Origin: Neelides folsomi
Lineage: Eukaryota; Arthropoda; Collembola; Neelipleona; Neelidae
Direction: 5' to 3'
Length of the DNA: 64,000 nucleotides
Assembly: GCA_034687125.1 (NCBI GenBank)
Contig: JAQGBZ010000131.1
Span: 95,710 to 159,709 of the forward strand
Positions 36,122 through 48,918 of this stretch are shown one piece after another. Position numbers and translations under genes: made by a program. How positions within the stretch are numbered: the stretch's first letter is position 1; each line of letters opens with the position of its first letter. A model generated the notes under the pieces. It was not told the origin of the DNA, made no database searches, and saw only the letters and a program-made list of their open reading frames with translations.

Positions 36122-39100
36122 CCTGGCCCGAGTCTCACCAGGGGTGTAAGGGAGGAGGGAGTCACCAGATACTCGTAAAATCTAAATCCGGATCAAGAGT
36201 GTTTATTTGGCCAGCCAACGAAATCACGAGTCCCTCGTGTCCTCGGGAAAGGAGGGCGTAAAAGGGGCTTTACTACCCTCATCATAATAATATCACATTT
36301 ATGAGGAGGAGAGAATGAAGGAAAAAGAATTCCCTTTCTCTCCATCCCTTATTCATCCTCTTAAGGAGAACTCTCACCGGCTACTCATCATAATTGAACT
36401 TTAAAGGAACATCTCCTCACTCTGAGAGAGAGAAGTTTGCTCGGTATACCTACCAACGAGGTTGTACTGCTGAAAGTTTAACTCTTTCTATTTCGGAGGC
36501 TAATAAGAAAGGAATGGGAGATGAGGAGTGAACCTTCGTTCACACAACATCCAAGGGATGGGAAATCGATGGAGCAGGGTCTGCTAATCGGCGGGCTTGA
36601 ATTCAACTCCCGCTTCAATTCCCTACATTTCCTCAAGGGCCTCTTTCCGCCAGTTCTCTACGACTCCAGTCGAAGATTGGAACCTTTAACTTCGTGAATA
36701 ATCCACTGTAAACCTATTATGCCTTCAATCTCTGCTTATTTTGTCATCATTTGCGAGTTCCTTCCCCTCCAATCTCCTTTTACCTGTTACGCTTTCCGTA
36801 TATGGGGCCAAAGAAAAAAATGTGGAATTCGAGATGGGGGTTCTTATATGAAATGAACAGTGGAGGAGTAAAAAATGAAGAGTGCTTAAAGGGTTTAAAG
36901 AACCTGGCTCACGCTTAGCTGTAACAACATAACTATATTTCGAGCGTGAGGAACGAAGCAGTAAAGGTCTCAAATATTTGGCGGATCCAAGTGAGTAGAC
37001 CTACAATGACTTTTAGCGATTCAGAACGAGTCCCAGTGGATGAAGAGTGATAGGCAGAAAGGGGAGTAAGTGCACACATGCTTTTACTCTCCTCCCCGAC
37101 GAGTAGGTCAATAATGAATTCGAATTCAATGTTTCAAACGAGAGCAGTAAAAGAGAAAGAGGATGGGGGAATAAAACGTCTCTCGTACATCTCCATACCC
37201 TAGTTGCAACAGTTGAATTAATGAAAGATTTCGAGAGGTTCATAAAAAGAATGAGAATGGGTTTTACAGCACTTTTTATCGGAAGGAAAAGATATAAATT
37301 TGGGGAGGTTTGTCCTCAAACATGAGAAGAAAGATGTAATATATATTATTTGTATACTAATTATTTATAACAATGTATGTACATTGTATTTAGAACATTA
37401 TTTTGTATAACTATGTATTTTACTAAATTCTCTTTTGCATATATAGGAAGAGAGGAAATTGAATAATAATTCCTTGGAAAGTTTTGTACAAGTTCAAAAG
37501 GAAGGATTTACCTAAAAGAAAGTACTACTTATACGTAACTTGTATTCAAAAGAGAGCTTTCCGCTCCGGAGACACGTAACAAGACTTGTGGGGACCTTTT
37601 GAAGCAAACTACCAGGGAAGAGAGTATTAGAAGTAAGTACAAGTTTCCCGGCGCTGAGCCTTCCAGCATTGTTAAAACTTTGAAGAAAAATAATGGAATT
37701 AGAGGAGAGAAAGTTGAAGCGCCAGGAGGAGTCGAATGTCTTTTTCGCACAATTCACCCATAATCCCCTAATCCCATCCAAATCAAATCACGTTAAAAGC
37801 TAATGATAATGCCACTCATTCCCCACAACCCACTTTGCCTTCCTGTGGCGACGTGGGTTGGGCCAAAGATTCATGGTGGTCGAAGATTATTGAAGAAATA
37901 ATTGAATTTACCTCCTCGTTCGCACTTCACCAACATTATTATCCCTCGTCTCCTCATCTCGGATCCAAGGCGGAGCGGGTCCTCGTTCCGAGAGAAGATT
38001 GATAAAGTGGATTAGCAGCGCGGTCCCCCCACTCGCCCGACAAGTGCCTCTGAAAGACTTGTGGCGGCGGAAGTCCTTGCGGGTGAGGCTCGTGACCGGG
38101 CACAGGAGGCTCTAACTGACTCTCCCTCGACTCGAGCCAAGAATGGGTGGAATCCTGGTGGAATCTAACCTCAGAGTGGATCCATTTGTGCAGTAAAGAG
38201 AGAATCGATTCACACTGCAGGTGAAATACATAGAATGGCGAAGAGTTCGATAACGGCAAGACTTGCGCTCCCGTGACCCACTCCCTGGTCGCAGGCGCCT
38301 CTTGGCCAAACTCCTCTACGATACTCCTCGCTCTTTGCCCGGATCGAATCTCGGGAGCTGGTCAAAAGACGAGTCCGGGAAAACCGACTTCACACTACCC
38401 TCAAACCTCTTCGGCAGCCCCACAAAGCAGACAGGGATCCGTGTCAAAGTCAAAGTCAGTTCCCACTCCATCACTCTCCCGAGTCCGACCCCGTTTCCTT
38501 ATCACTCGACGGCTCTCACCTTCTACAATTTGACCCATCAATTATTTTCTCCACCGGATCTTGCCCCAATATTTACATTCCTCCCGAATCGTTCCATGGA
38601 ATTCGCATTCCTCTTTTCCTCACGCTCTCCAAGGCCTTCGTGAGGTCAACTTTCTTCCCTGCCAAATTACGACTTCCAAACAATTCCAAAACTCCTATGT
38701 AAAATGCATCGCATGCTATGACTCCCAATGGACTAACATCTCTTTTCTCTTTAAATCCCGCGTTTCTTTAATTGACATTTTTCCAGACTCAAGAAATTTA
38801 ACGAATTCCCAAATATGGACCTAACACGATAAATACATCTGTAATTGTTCATTGAATTGTTCATTTTTTAATACAATCTGTATGCAAATAATAATGATAG
38901 TATATGCAAATGTTAGTTAAAAAGTCAATATGCTTTAACTTCAATTTCAAATCATTATTTACATTATAATTATTTATTAGGTAAGTACTTAAGTACCTAC
39001 ATTCATACTTATAAAATATCTGTACATACGCTGAAACATGACAAATGCAAGTAGAGAATTAACAGCATAATACCTAAATACCTACTACTATATGTAAACA

Positions 39101-39918
39101 ATTGATTTTTTCCTTTGAAACTACATTTAAATATACCATAAAAAAAGAAAATAGAATAGATGTTTAGCATTAAAGTCTATACTATTAACCTTAACTATAT
39201 AAGCTTCAGTTTTTTACCAATTCAATACTGTATTACTTAATAGGATAATAGGATTTAGCTACTGTAGTATTCTATCTGTATACTATATAGTGTCGTTGAT
39301 AATTGTCATTGATATTGGTCTCGATTCGTGTTCAACTTGTTTTCAGCCATACGATGTAAAGTAAGATATAATAAATACAGAATAAAGTTTGTAACCAAGC
39401 TTCTGATTCAAAGATTTGAAATAAACTTTGGAATCTTAATGAGTTAAAAATAATGGAAATAATTACAATAGTTTTAAGTTCTAGTATTCTCTTAATCTCC
39501 AAAATTCCAAGATGAATTTAAAATTTCGTTAAATTAGCTTGTATTGAAGTTTATTATGAGATAATTCAATATACCTTATATATAAATTAAATAATATAAG
39601 TGAAAATAATTCAATCTTTGAAATGGTAATAAGATTATTTCATGTTCGATTCTTAATAAAAAAAATATGTCTGTAAAGTAATGTAATGTTATCATATCTT
39701 TGGTCAAAATAATTACATATTATAAATTATATCTTACCTAAGTACCAATTATTTAAATACATTATATGGTACATCATAAGAATAGTTAAATATGTATACG
39801 AAAACGTATATTAATAACGTATATCAAGTAGAAAATGCATTAATATTTATGAAATGATAAAAGACTAATTTACGTCATCAAACCAATTCTCAATAAACTT
39901 AATTACCTACCTTTGTAG
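36122..39918. other. Upstream region of Shaw; no supportable exon
   Basis: About 3.8 kb separates the Shaw start codon from the next gene. The first 2.5 kb (36122 to about 38650) is less AT-rich than the typical intergenic DNA here and could hold Shaw promoter and untranslated first exons. Several open frames of 80-126 codons occur on both strands, but none has splice support or a recognisable domain. From 38650 the sequence returns to AT-rich repeats. Confidence 0.45.
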
Positions 39919-42112
39919 TCAACTTTGAAAAAGAATGGTAGAACGAAAGATTCAAATGAAAAAAAGATTCGAGATCAAATGGAAATCAACGATAAAAATA
40001 AAGCCGAAGTACTTTGGAAAAAACCTGGAGGAAGGAAACCGAAGACTATAAAGGGAAAAGATGTAACAACAGAGGTTAAAACACATTTGTCAGATTCATC
40101 AGTCCACGATGACGCTAACGAAGATTGTGATGATGATTTGAAAAAGAAGAAAACCAAAATTCCTCGAATTTATGTATCATCATCAATGACAAAGTACTAA
40201 TTATGAACTCTATAGTGTACATAGAATATTTTATTTTATTAATTATAATTACATTATAATGTACAAATATTTTAGCAAAACGATCCATCCTTATCCTTAA
40301 AAATTTCCTATAAATAAATGAAGGATATTCTTTCGTAATACTAATATGTAGAAAATACTATAATATATATTATTAATATATTTCAATTCATTAACGACTC
40401 ATCTCATAAATAGTCATAAATAGTTTTTATTGATGATTATAGAATGTGCCACAATATGATAAAAATGCTATGTTCAGAATACAGAGAAAAATATCCGTTG
40501 TTCCCTGTTGATGTCGGTTTTTATGATCCCTGGTACAAATTCGAAAAAACGCCAACTGACCCTCGTATTTTCTTGAAGCAAAAAAATGTGATCGTTCCTC
40601 CACTTACACTCGAACGAAGCAGCTTCAATTTTCATGGACAGGAAAGCTTGAGCAGTATTGGAACTGACGTTGCTCATCTTCAGCAACCTAACGAGAGTGA
40701 ATTGAGCATTAAAAAAACTCAAAAGCATGGTGAAGGAAATGAATCAGAAGAATTCCCAACAGAGAAACCTAAATGGCATGATTCTTTTACTGGCGTGAGT
40801 GCAACTTATGGTTCCTCTACTTTCATATCGTCAGATGAAGGAAAAAGCTCCGATTTTGGCATGTCAGAAATTGATAAGCGAATCGAAATGGATGAGGACT
40901 TTTATGATAAATTTCGTCGGACTCGAGTCAAAAATGATCCTGATATACCCGACGATTTCTTTAACTCTGATATCTCTTTGGACGCGACTGATGCACTCTT
41001 TGTTGGTCGCCACAGAGGAGAAGTCTTTACAAACAAAGGGAAAAAACTAACAAAGAAAAGAAAGCAACTCGAGGCAAAAAAAGAAAATGCTTTCGATTCA
41101 CATATTGACCCTTCTGGTAGAGTAAATATTATATATAACATAACATAATATTTAATTAATAATCGAATATCTCAGCGTCACGGGAGTTGTCAAAATATCC
41201 GTTCGACTACCTTTCCATTCTTTCCCTTTTCTCCTCCTCTATTCTTTTCACTTTTTTTAAAATTTAAATTATATTGTATTTTAGAATAAACTAAAGATAA
41301 ATTAAAGTAAAAAATATGTAATACTGATTACTTTGAGATAATAATGCATGGTAGTCGAACAATGGATATCCCGCGGAACTCCCGCGACCCTGAATCCGAG
41401 TGGTGATATTCCGTATGCTTATATTGTATGTATGTGTAATTAGTAATTATGTACAATATGTAAGTATTCTCCGTTACCACTTACGGTTTTTTCGCGAGAA
41501 ATATTCAATTGACTTACAATGAAATCGAACGTTAGAAAATCACGTATTTTTCTGTTTTTCAACACCGCGAAATCCGCAGCTAACTGGTAACGGAGAATAT
41601 ATGTATATACATATATAAGCATTGTACCATAGTACTTGTATTTATTCCTTGAAGTTGTTATATTTATTTCAATTAAATTAAACGGACCCATAAATTATGC
41701 TTTTACTATTCATTATTTACAGGTTACATACATAAGCCAATATTTGCTGGGTAAATCTAAAATTTTATTTTTTATGACATTTTAGCAAAAGATTCATTAA
41801 TTAAATCTTCAAAATTATAATAAATTAAACTAAAAACCGAATATGAAATACATACCACGTGTGTATAATATCTAAATGATTTTTTTTGATTAAATTCTGG
41901 GAATAAGGATTGGACTTGAGGAAGAGGAAGCTAGGATTTTGGATAAAATTGAAAGAGATGTGCGAATCAGATACAGTCAACCAACTATGGAATTCATCAC
42001 AATACACCCTGATGAATATGAATACATGGGCGATGACCGAGAAGAATTCGAAGGTGAAGGAGATCCCATTGAATTTGAGCATCATTTCTGTAATTGTCGT
42101 CGACAGCGTTGA
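39919..42112 (+). CDS. Unrecognised hydrophilic protein with a 28-nt microexon (5' incomplete)
   Basis: Exons 39919-40193, 40443-41116, 41723-41750 and 41908-42112 join in consistent phases (2, 1, 2) and end in a stop, giving at least 393 aa. The first exon opens after TTTGTAG with STLKKNGRTK and has no early ATG, so one or more upstream exons are missing; the first in-frame ATG is at 39979. The protein is basic at first (KKPGGRKPKTIKGK), then has PLFPVDVGFYDPWYKFEK, a Ser/Glu-rich middle, KKLTKKRKQLEAKK, and an acidic end (GDDREEFEGEGDP) with a final CNCRRQR. The 28-nt exon encodes YIHKPIFA and bridges HIDPSG to GIGLEEEEAR. No known domain is recognised. Two MITEs sit in the intron before the microexon. 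Confidence 0.6.
41172..41393. mobile_element. MITE in an intron of the unknown gene
   Basis: Left arm TCAGCGTCACGGGAGTTGTC...ATATCCGTTCGACTACC and right arm, in reverse complement TCAGGGTCGCGGGAGTTCC...ATATCCATTGTTCGACTACC, pair over about 40 bases. The interior is AT-rich with no coding capacity. Confidence 0.65.
41463..41601. mobile_element. Short MITE in an intron of the unknown gene
   Basis: Left arm TATTCTCCGTTACCACTTACGG and right arm, in reverse complement TATTCTCCGTTACCAGTTAGC, pair over about 35 bases, through TTTCGCG on both sides. Total about 139 bp. Confidence 0.65.
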
Positions 42113-42426
42113 ATCCTTAATACTATATTTTTATTCTTATCTTATTTTTATATTTAAAATTGAAAGGACTAATTTTATCATAATTTAATAACTACTTACA
42201 CAATATAACATACTATATGTTACATCAACATAATTTATAATTGCAAAATTAGCAAAATAAATAAATTTGAATGGTTGTTTAGCTTTATTGATATGTAGCT
42301 GTCATTTGAATCTAGAGATTTTAAGTTAAGTAAGCGTCTAATTAGGAAGATCGCTTTTGTGAGTATTAAGACTCTTGTAAAATCGCCAATATGCTTGTAT
42401 TATGACATCTTATTATGCGAATAAAT

Positions 42427-42450
42427 TTGAATTGAATTGAATTGAATTGA
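42427..42450 (+). repeat. (ATTGA)n tail, probable retroelement 3' end
   Basis: GCGAATAAATTTGAATTGAATTGAATTGAATTGA: a pentamer array directly after an AATAAA-like sequence. This is the form of 3' tail left by some non-LTR retrotransposons and SINEs. The element body upstream (about 42290-42420) is not recognisable. A similar tail with a different pentamer is at 47880-47896. Confidence 0.45.
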
Positions 42451-42490
42451 TACCTTATATTATAAATGTATATTAAATACATTATGTTTA

Positions 42491-42605
42491 TACAGCCCGT
42501 TTACTTTGTAGTGTTCTTTTTTAAATTCCTAATACTACTACTATAATAATACTTCCTTAGTTATTAGAAATTCAAAAAAGAACACTACAAAGTAAATGGG
42601 CTGTA
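42491..42605. mobile_element. Tc1/mariner-type MITE
   Basis: TACAGCCCGTTTACTTTGTA at the left pairs with TACAGCCCATTTACTTTGTA (reverse complement of the right end); the arms extend over GTGTTCTTTTTT to about 40 bases. TA lies at both edges. Length about 115 bp. Confidence 0.7.
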
Positions 42606-43601
42606 CTGCTGTACATATTACCTAGTATATTTCTTCATTCAGCTCATTCATCATTTGTCATATTTGGTATCTATCTAGCATATGAATTTAGGAAAGCCGA
42701 ATTGCCCTCTTAAATATATAAAAACCATGCATACATAGTTAGTTACATACACATTGATAAAACACTAATATAATATCTTTTACAGGGGATGTATGCATAT
42801 AAATATGTTTTCTATGTACAGAACGAACCTTAAAAGGATCCGTTTAAGGTTTAAAATGATTATTTTATTTGTTAAATTGGTCTGTGTGAGTATGAATTCT
42901 ATCAAAATCATAACAAAGACGAATACGATTCTAAGTCATCGGAGATATTTTCCTCAACATAACAGGGGTAATGTACGAAAGTTAATTCCTTTATCCTAAT
43001 TTCAACATCATTTACTTTGACGCCGAATAAAAAATTATAAAAAAATCTACTGATTATGAGTTACTGAGAAATAAACGATACATTAGATTAAATGTAGCTT
43101 GATTTAGGCTATTATAACATGTAGGGATAAAGCGCGACAAAGGTGACCCTTTTTAGGACCGTTCTGTATGTTATGTACATAATATTATGATAACATGATT
43201 AAGATATTTTACATATTTTGCTAATCAATGGTTATTATTAAGATCAATGAATATAATATTCGATTGAATTCAACTATGTACATAAATATTTAATATGGTA
43301 TTTATGTATACATGTATATTCTTATGTAGAGTATAAATACAAAACTATTTACTCTTTCTTTCAACCTGAAACCTGAAACCCAAACTTCAGGTCTTCAACA
43401 AAGTCCTTGAATCTGGAAAGGACTCCATGCCATCTGATATACTAGAAATACCACAAAGTACCGTGGGTTGGTATTGTGTGCTTACTTTTAGGTAGTTATA
43501 GACAAAAGTTCTCTTTCTGAAAAACTAATTAGTGCTTGTTTTTAAATTGAAGTACATTGTTTTAAACTCTAAACAATTTCGACTGTCATCTGACATTCAA
43601 G
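42606..43601. other. Intergenic DNA upstream of MIF
   Basis: AT-rich; no coding exon recognised. The MIF promoter and 5' untranslated region should lie in the 3' part, but no clear core promoter element can be named. Confidence 0.4.
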
Positions 43602-44059
43602 ATGCCACATTTAAGAATAGAAACAAATGTTCCAGCAAATCAAATACCAGCTGGTCTTGGAAAGGATTTGAGTCAACTTGTTGCGAAAATTTTACAAAAG
43701 CCAGAAGCCGCAAGTTTTAAACAATAATTTAAATTTTTTATTAAATTGTACTATTGTATAGTGGAACAAACTCCAATGTAAATTAATAATTAATACTTTT
43801 ACAGTACGTTTGTGTCACCATCATTGGAGGTGTTTCAATGCTGTTTGGAGGATCAGATGCTCCATGTGCCACAACAACCCTTATGTCAATTGGTCGTTTG
43901 GGTGAAAAGGAAAATATTTCTCATTCAAAGGCCCTATTTGCAAAAATTTGCTCTGAATTAAGAATTGACCCTTCTAGAATGTACATCACTTTCGCAGATG
44001 AAAAATCTGGAGATATTGGATACAATTCAACAACATTATTCGAAATTTTTGGAAAGTAA
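43602..44059 (+). CDS. MIF: Macrophage migration inhibitory factor (MIF) family
   Basis: Small tautomerase-fold protein, usually a trimer, acting as cytokine-like mediator and keto-enol tautomerase. Exons 43602-43709 and 43805-44059 give 120 aa, the usual family size. It begins MPHLRIETNV; the proline after the initiator Met is the catalytic base of the family. Other family marks are LQKPEAYVCVTI, SMLFGGSDAPCATTTLMSIG and the end DIGYNSTTLFEIFGK. The CxxC pair of vertebrate MIF is not kept (CATT). No signal peptide, as usual for MIF. The only boundary that gives a normal MIF sequence is GCC|GCAAGT...TTTACAG|TAC, a GC-AG intron. The canonical GT two bases into GCAAGT would put exon 2 out of frame. 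In parasites MIF homologues are often implicated in host interaction, but nothing here shows that. Confidence 0.93.
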
Positions 44060-44437
44060 AACAGAAAAGCATTTCATTAACGTATTCTTGTATTTTATTG
44101 CATTCGATGAATAAAACCTCAATTCAATTCAACCATTATCTATACTATTTAATATAAAAAACTAGATCGAAATTTAATATGTTAAGTAAACAGGCTGTAT
44201 ATTTATTAATACCTGTACATGCATAATCTTTAACTTTTAATAGATATGTTATGTTGTAAGCTACATAAAATTAATACATTATCATAAAACGAAAAATTAG
44301 TAATACATGATTTATGTTCATAATATTCACAACTTTGATGGCAGATTTTGAGCATTATTGATATTTTAATATGTAAATATACAGGTACAAGTTTTGTTTT
44401 TATATCCCACACTTGGAATATGAAATTCATTTAAATA

Positions 44438-46637
44438 CTATGATGGCCTTTTCCTTTCTAAAGCCTTAATGACTAAAGTTACTATATCTTCGTTGGGGTA
44501 ATGCTTGGAATCGTAGGTGTTGTTAATATTATTAATTTCTTCAGATTTTCCATTGTATATTAAAGTGGCTGACGATAAGTTTCCGATATCTTTTCCATCT
44601 TCAACAATATTTGTTCCAATCTCAATGAAATTTCTTAATTCCTTAAAATTAATTTGTTTATCTTGAGGAGTTTTATTAGGTAATTGAATTTCAATATGAG
44701 GCCCAAGGCCATAAGGAAGAGTCGCTTTTGTTATTATTTGGAAAATTCCTCTCGCCCTAAAATCAATAGAGTTTATTGTGAAGTAGAGTTATTTCTTTGA
44801 ATTTTAGAACACACATTAAGATGAATAATTCAACAAATAAATGATAAATTACTTATGGGACAAATGTTCTCCCATAAATTCCACATCCTCTCCTTTGCAA
44901 AGGCACTCTCCTTTAACGTACTTTTCCAATGATTCACATTTGCACATGGGGAAAGCCAAAGGGGCGGTAATCGACTCCGTGAAATACTGAACAGCTCTTC
45001 CATGATTGCAATATAGGGCTATTTAGAAAATCATATATTTCAACTCTGACGAGTGTCATGCAATATTTAAAGGTTTAAATAAAAGCCAGATGACATTTAA
45101 TAATATACTATATTTGTACATACATAAATTAATCATATTCTTTACATGTAATATTATTATTATGAATAAGAAAATTAGCAATTAGACTTTCATAGTAGTA
45201 AAATGTCAAAACCTTACCATGCACTTATGTATTTATATAAAATGACTTTCTCAACATTTTTGTGTACTATAGTTTATAATTTAAAAGCATATTGAATGAT
45301 ATCATACTTGTGTAATATCGTGGATTTTCTACTGGACATCCAGTTTGCCTTTCTCCTCCATTTGGGTAAACGTCAACATGACCGAGTGGGTCAATGAGGC
45401 CATAATGGCCTCCCCATAAAAGCCTCGTACCGCCATTTACATGAATAATGTCCACAAATTTCGCGTCTGACTTATCAAGCCTATGATCATTACTAACAAA
45501 TTTGAAAAGTGGGCCTGCTGGATCACAGCCTGTAATTCTCCCCAATTCTCCGTTAAGATGAGCGCCTGCGAATCCTAAGCACAAAGCACAACGTAAATGA
45601 TTACCATCTCGACATCAGGAATTAATCAGTGACAATGAGTTGGGTTAAGAAATGATATATGATTCAACCTGCTACATGAGCACCCCAAGACCACCCGATC
45701 AAATGAAAGGATTCGAGTGGTGCTCCATTGCTTTTGTTAAGGAATCCAATGAATTCCCCAACTCTTTCGCCAACTAACTCCGGAAGAGTCGACACGTAAA
45801 GGAGAAAGACAGCATAAATTGTGTAATCGACAAGAATAACATTAACATCTCCAAGTTTGAGAAAGCCGTCTCTCATGTTGAGCATCCAATCTGTAATTGC
45901 TACTTCTGAAGCCGTATCAGCAAATCCATGAATGATAAGCTTTGTAAGCTTTTCAGGGTCAAAATTGCTCGATCCGAGTGTTTTTATGTTATTGTATTTG
46001 ATCTCTTGAGCAAGATGGGGATTTTTCCTGTAAATAAATATTGTATAATTACATAATACTTAATGTTAGTATAATATACCAACTAAATATTATACAGACC
46101 TATCTAATTATCTATGGTATAAAAGAACATAGTACTTATTCATAAATGTGTTATACTTACATATAGAGTATAGTACATTATGTAGGATACCTAACACATA
46201 AATATTAAAATAAATAGCTACGTAATGTAAGGATATGTTATTTCTTTAATATAATTTATTTTATGAAGTTTGATACCTTGTCCAAAGTCGAAATTTGACG
46301 TAATTTTTCATATTTAACCAACCGAATAAATTGTCTTTTGAAATTTTATCAGGCAACACTTGATTAGGATCGTTTATTATTTTATGGTGCACCGGATTTG
46401 GAAATATATAGAGTCGTGCTGGACCACCTAACACTTTGGTAGTAACAAAACAATTTCAATTATAAAATGACTTCCATACTTTTATTTTGAATTTTACTAA
46501 ACTATATGCTAGACCTGGCCAGGTATGTAATATATTTAATAGAGTAAACAATATATAAAAATATTTAAATATATTTGTAATTAACCTTTAATAACATTGA
46601 TAAAGAATAGAGGAAATATTAACTTTGTTAATTCCAT
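44438..46637 (-). CDS. Secreted lipase, pancreatic lipase family
   Basis: Predicted extracellular triacylglycerol lipase or phospholipase. Exons 46637-46586, 46427-46277, 46027-45669, 45574-45308, 45018-44853 and 44756-44438 join in matching phases to give 437 aa. The first exon is a signal peptide (MELTKLIFPLFFINVIKG). Catalytic triad: Ser181 in HLIGWSWGAHVAG, Asp205 in GCDPAGP, and His282 in LYCNHGRAVQYF. Other family motifs are KLIIHGFAD, DAKFVDIIHVNGG and GHVDVYPNGG. The nucleophile elbow is GWSWG where most relatives have GHSLG, so the two residues beside Ser are unusual. The Cys-rich stretch after the His (CKCESLEKYVKGECLC) is typical. The last exon may be a short C-terminal beta domain. 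Which lipid it cleaves cannot be told. Confidence 0.93.
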
Positions 46638-46969
46638 ATTTAAATTAATAATTTGTCAAGAGGTTAAATGGATTATACAAAATGGGTAGCCAAAAAACTA
46701 ATATTGGATCGTTAGGTCCTCCAAGGTTGAAGGATTAAAGAAGAATAAAGCGATAGAATTATTTTGTAAGTAACAATATTAAATGTTTTGTCTTGGTCAG
46801 TTTCTACTATTCGAACTAACGTAATGTATTTATTATATCCACAACTGGCAATGAGTACCTAATGTATCTTTTAACTTGAAAGTTTGAAAGGTTCAGATGC
46901 TTGTTAATGTTGTTAACCTCATAGGCTTACTTTTATTTTTACAATTCAAAATCATGACAGATATACATG

Positions 46970-47896
46970 CAAATATAAGGTTTCGATTGATGAGTTCAAA
47001 GTGTAATTCAAATCTATCGAATGTAAATTGAGTGAGGTTAAAGAAGAATTGGAAGTTGTAAAAAATTCAAATAATTATTGTGCTTCTTTGGCTCACGATT
47101 CTCAAATGGACTTAACCGAATCTCAACCGTCTACCGAATTTCAACATAAAAATCCAAATCATCAGCAAATTATGAACATCATAAATGAACATAGTGAAAG
47201 ACGGGCCAAGAAAAACTGTGGTATTCTCTATGGAATTAAAGAAAAGGCTAATATCGAAAAAACTCCTCGCTTCTCAGTCCAAATATCAAAAAAGATTAAA
47301 TAACTTATGAAAGTATCGGAAAAGCTCCTGCTGAAAACTCAAACATCTTAAGACCGCTCCGCATCAAATTTGCAACTCTTGAAGCTAAATTAGAGGTTAT
47401 AAAAAATTACGACAAAATGAGAACATCTCCATCTCCTCCTTCATTTACTATGCGTCCCGACCTCACAAAACTTCAACAAAGGGAATAGAAAATTAAAATG
47501 GGTTATATTTAAACTTCTTATATTCTATTCTAGATAAATTAAAATTAATTGTATTGAATTAAATCTTTAATTAAACTTAATGTACAAAAATTGTAAAATC
47601 AACACTTAATTTGTATAATTTATAATCTTTTATTAGATAAAAAATATCCTTCGTATTGAATTAATCGATTATTTCTAAAAATATATTTTCTACTTATTGT
47701 ATTCAAATTCTTATTATAATCTTGTATTATTTCTTATTGTATAATTATTATATTAAAATTGTAATTTTAGGGTTCACTTAACTACCTATGCTTACATATG
47801 GGCGTGATCTCTAGTTCGTCTAGCAATTGTAAACTAATTATTATGAAATATTTTTGAAATTTGCTTTTCTGAATAAATCCATTACATTACATTACA
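46970..47896 (+). mobile_element. Fragment of a non-LTR retrotransposon (ORF1 part and 3' end)
   Basis: 47020-47300 reads SEVKEELEVVKNSN...NEHSERRAKKNCGILYGIKE on plus. After a stop and frame change, 47305-47490 reads RPLRIKFATLEAKLEVIKNY and SFTMRPDLTKLQQRE. The order (coiled coil, RRxKNxxIYGI-type RNA-binding strand, RPLRIKF, then PDLTKxQ) is that of the ORF1 protein of non-LTR retrotransposons. No reverse transcriptase follows. The sequence runs to GAATAAATCCATTACATTACATTAC at 47870-47896, an AATAAA with a short tandem tail. Stops and the missing ORF2 make this a dead, internally deleted copy. Confidence 0.65.
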
Positions 47897-48918
47897 AATA
47901 TTATGTACAATACATATGTCGAATCACCTATATCCGCTACGCAATTAGTACATACAAGTACATAACATAGGTATACATAATTGTAAATTTTTAGAATATG
48001 TGAGTACCTAAAGAATACCTATTTTGGTACTTGCCTAATAGGATCTTTAATAATTAATAGCTCTACAACATGTACTATAGATATTATGTACCTGTCTGTT
48101 ACAGACAGATATTTATGTGAATAAGCATAGGTATACAACTAACTACTTACTTATTGTTATTACAAATAATACGCATATTATATACATATTATATACCTAC
48201 CTAGTATAGTATTTATATAGTATCTTAAATACAATTCATGGTAAAATTAAGATTTTTGTAATGTAAAAGGAAAAGATGCATGGTATAATAAAATCTTTTT
48301 TTAATTAATAGAAGGCTAAAGTCCAGTGTTAAAGGTCAAAGATCTTATTGCAATTCAAATCACAGATATTCAATGTTTAAATGCACTTGGATCCAAGAGC
48401 ATGTACTTGGCTAAAATCAAATGAGTAGAATCTTAATGACAAAAATTTTATGTACATAAATACTGAAACATAAATCAAGTACATAGGTCTCATAAGTGTA
48501 ATGTTAACTAATTGTAACAGGTTATGAGCAAAAAAAGAAATAATGAGGATTTTGTGAATGCCAGTAGCATATACTTAAATGGGACCATGTGTGAATTACT
48601 ATTAGCCTCTATCACGTCAGGCATCAAATATTGAAATTTAAAGAAAAGGTCAACCTGTTGGCCGGTAATTTCGAGTACATACATAAGTATGTAGTTATAT
48701 AATATTACATACATACCTATTTACTATATATACTCAATTCAATATTATGAAACTGTTTTAATTATGTGCCATATACCTATCTGTATGTTCCTTATTCCTG
48801 AATCCTTGTTCTTTACCTCCACCTCCTCAATTGTATATTTAACATTATTACCCTATTATTTAATAATTCTATCATTTACAAGGTCAATAATTCAGTAATT
48901 TTGCATTTTTAGTGCACG
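47897..48918. other. Intergenic DNA
   Basis: Very AT-rich, with TATGTA/TACATA words. No supportable feature. Confidence 0.5.

Noticed and set aside
38263-38643. Plus-strand 126-codon frame upstream of Shaw
   Set aside because: No family similarity and no splice context. Overlapping frames of similar length occur on both strands, as expected from locally higher GC content.
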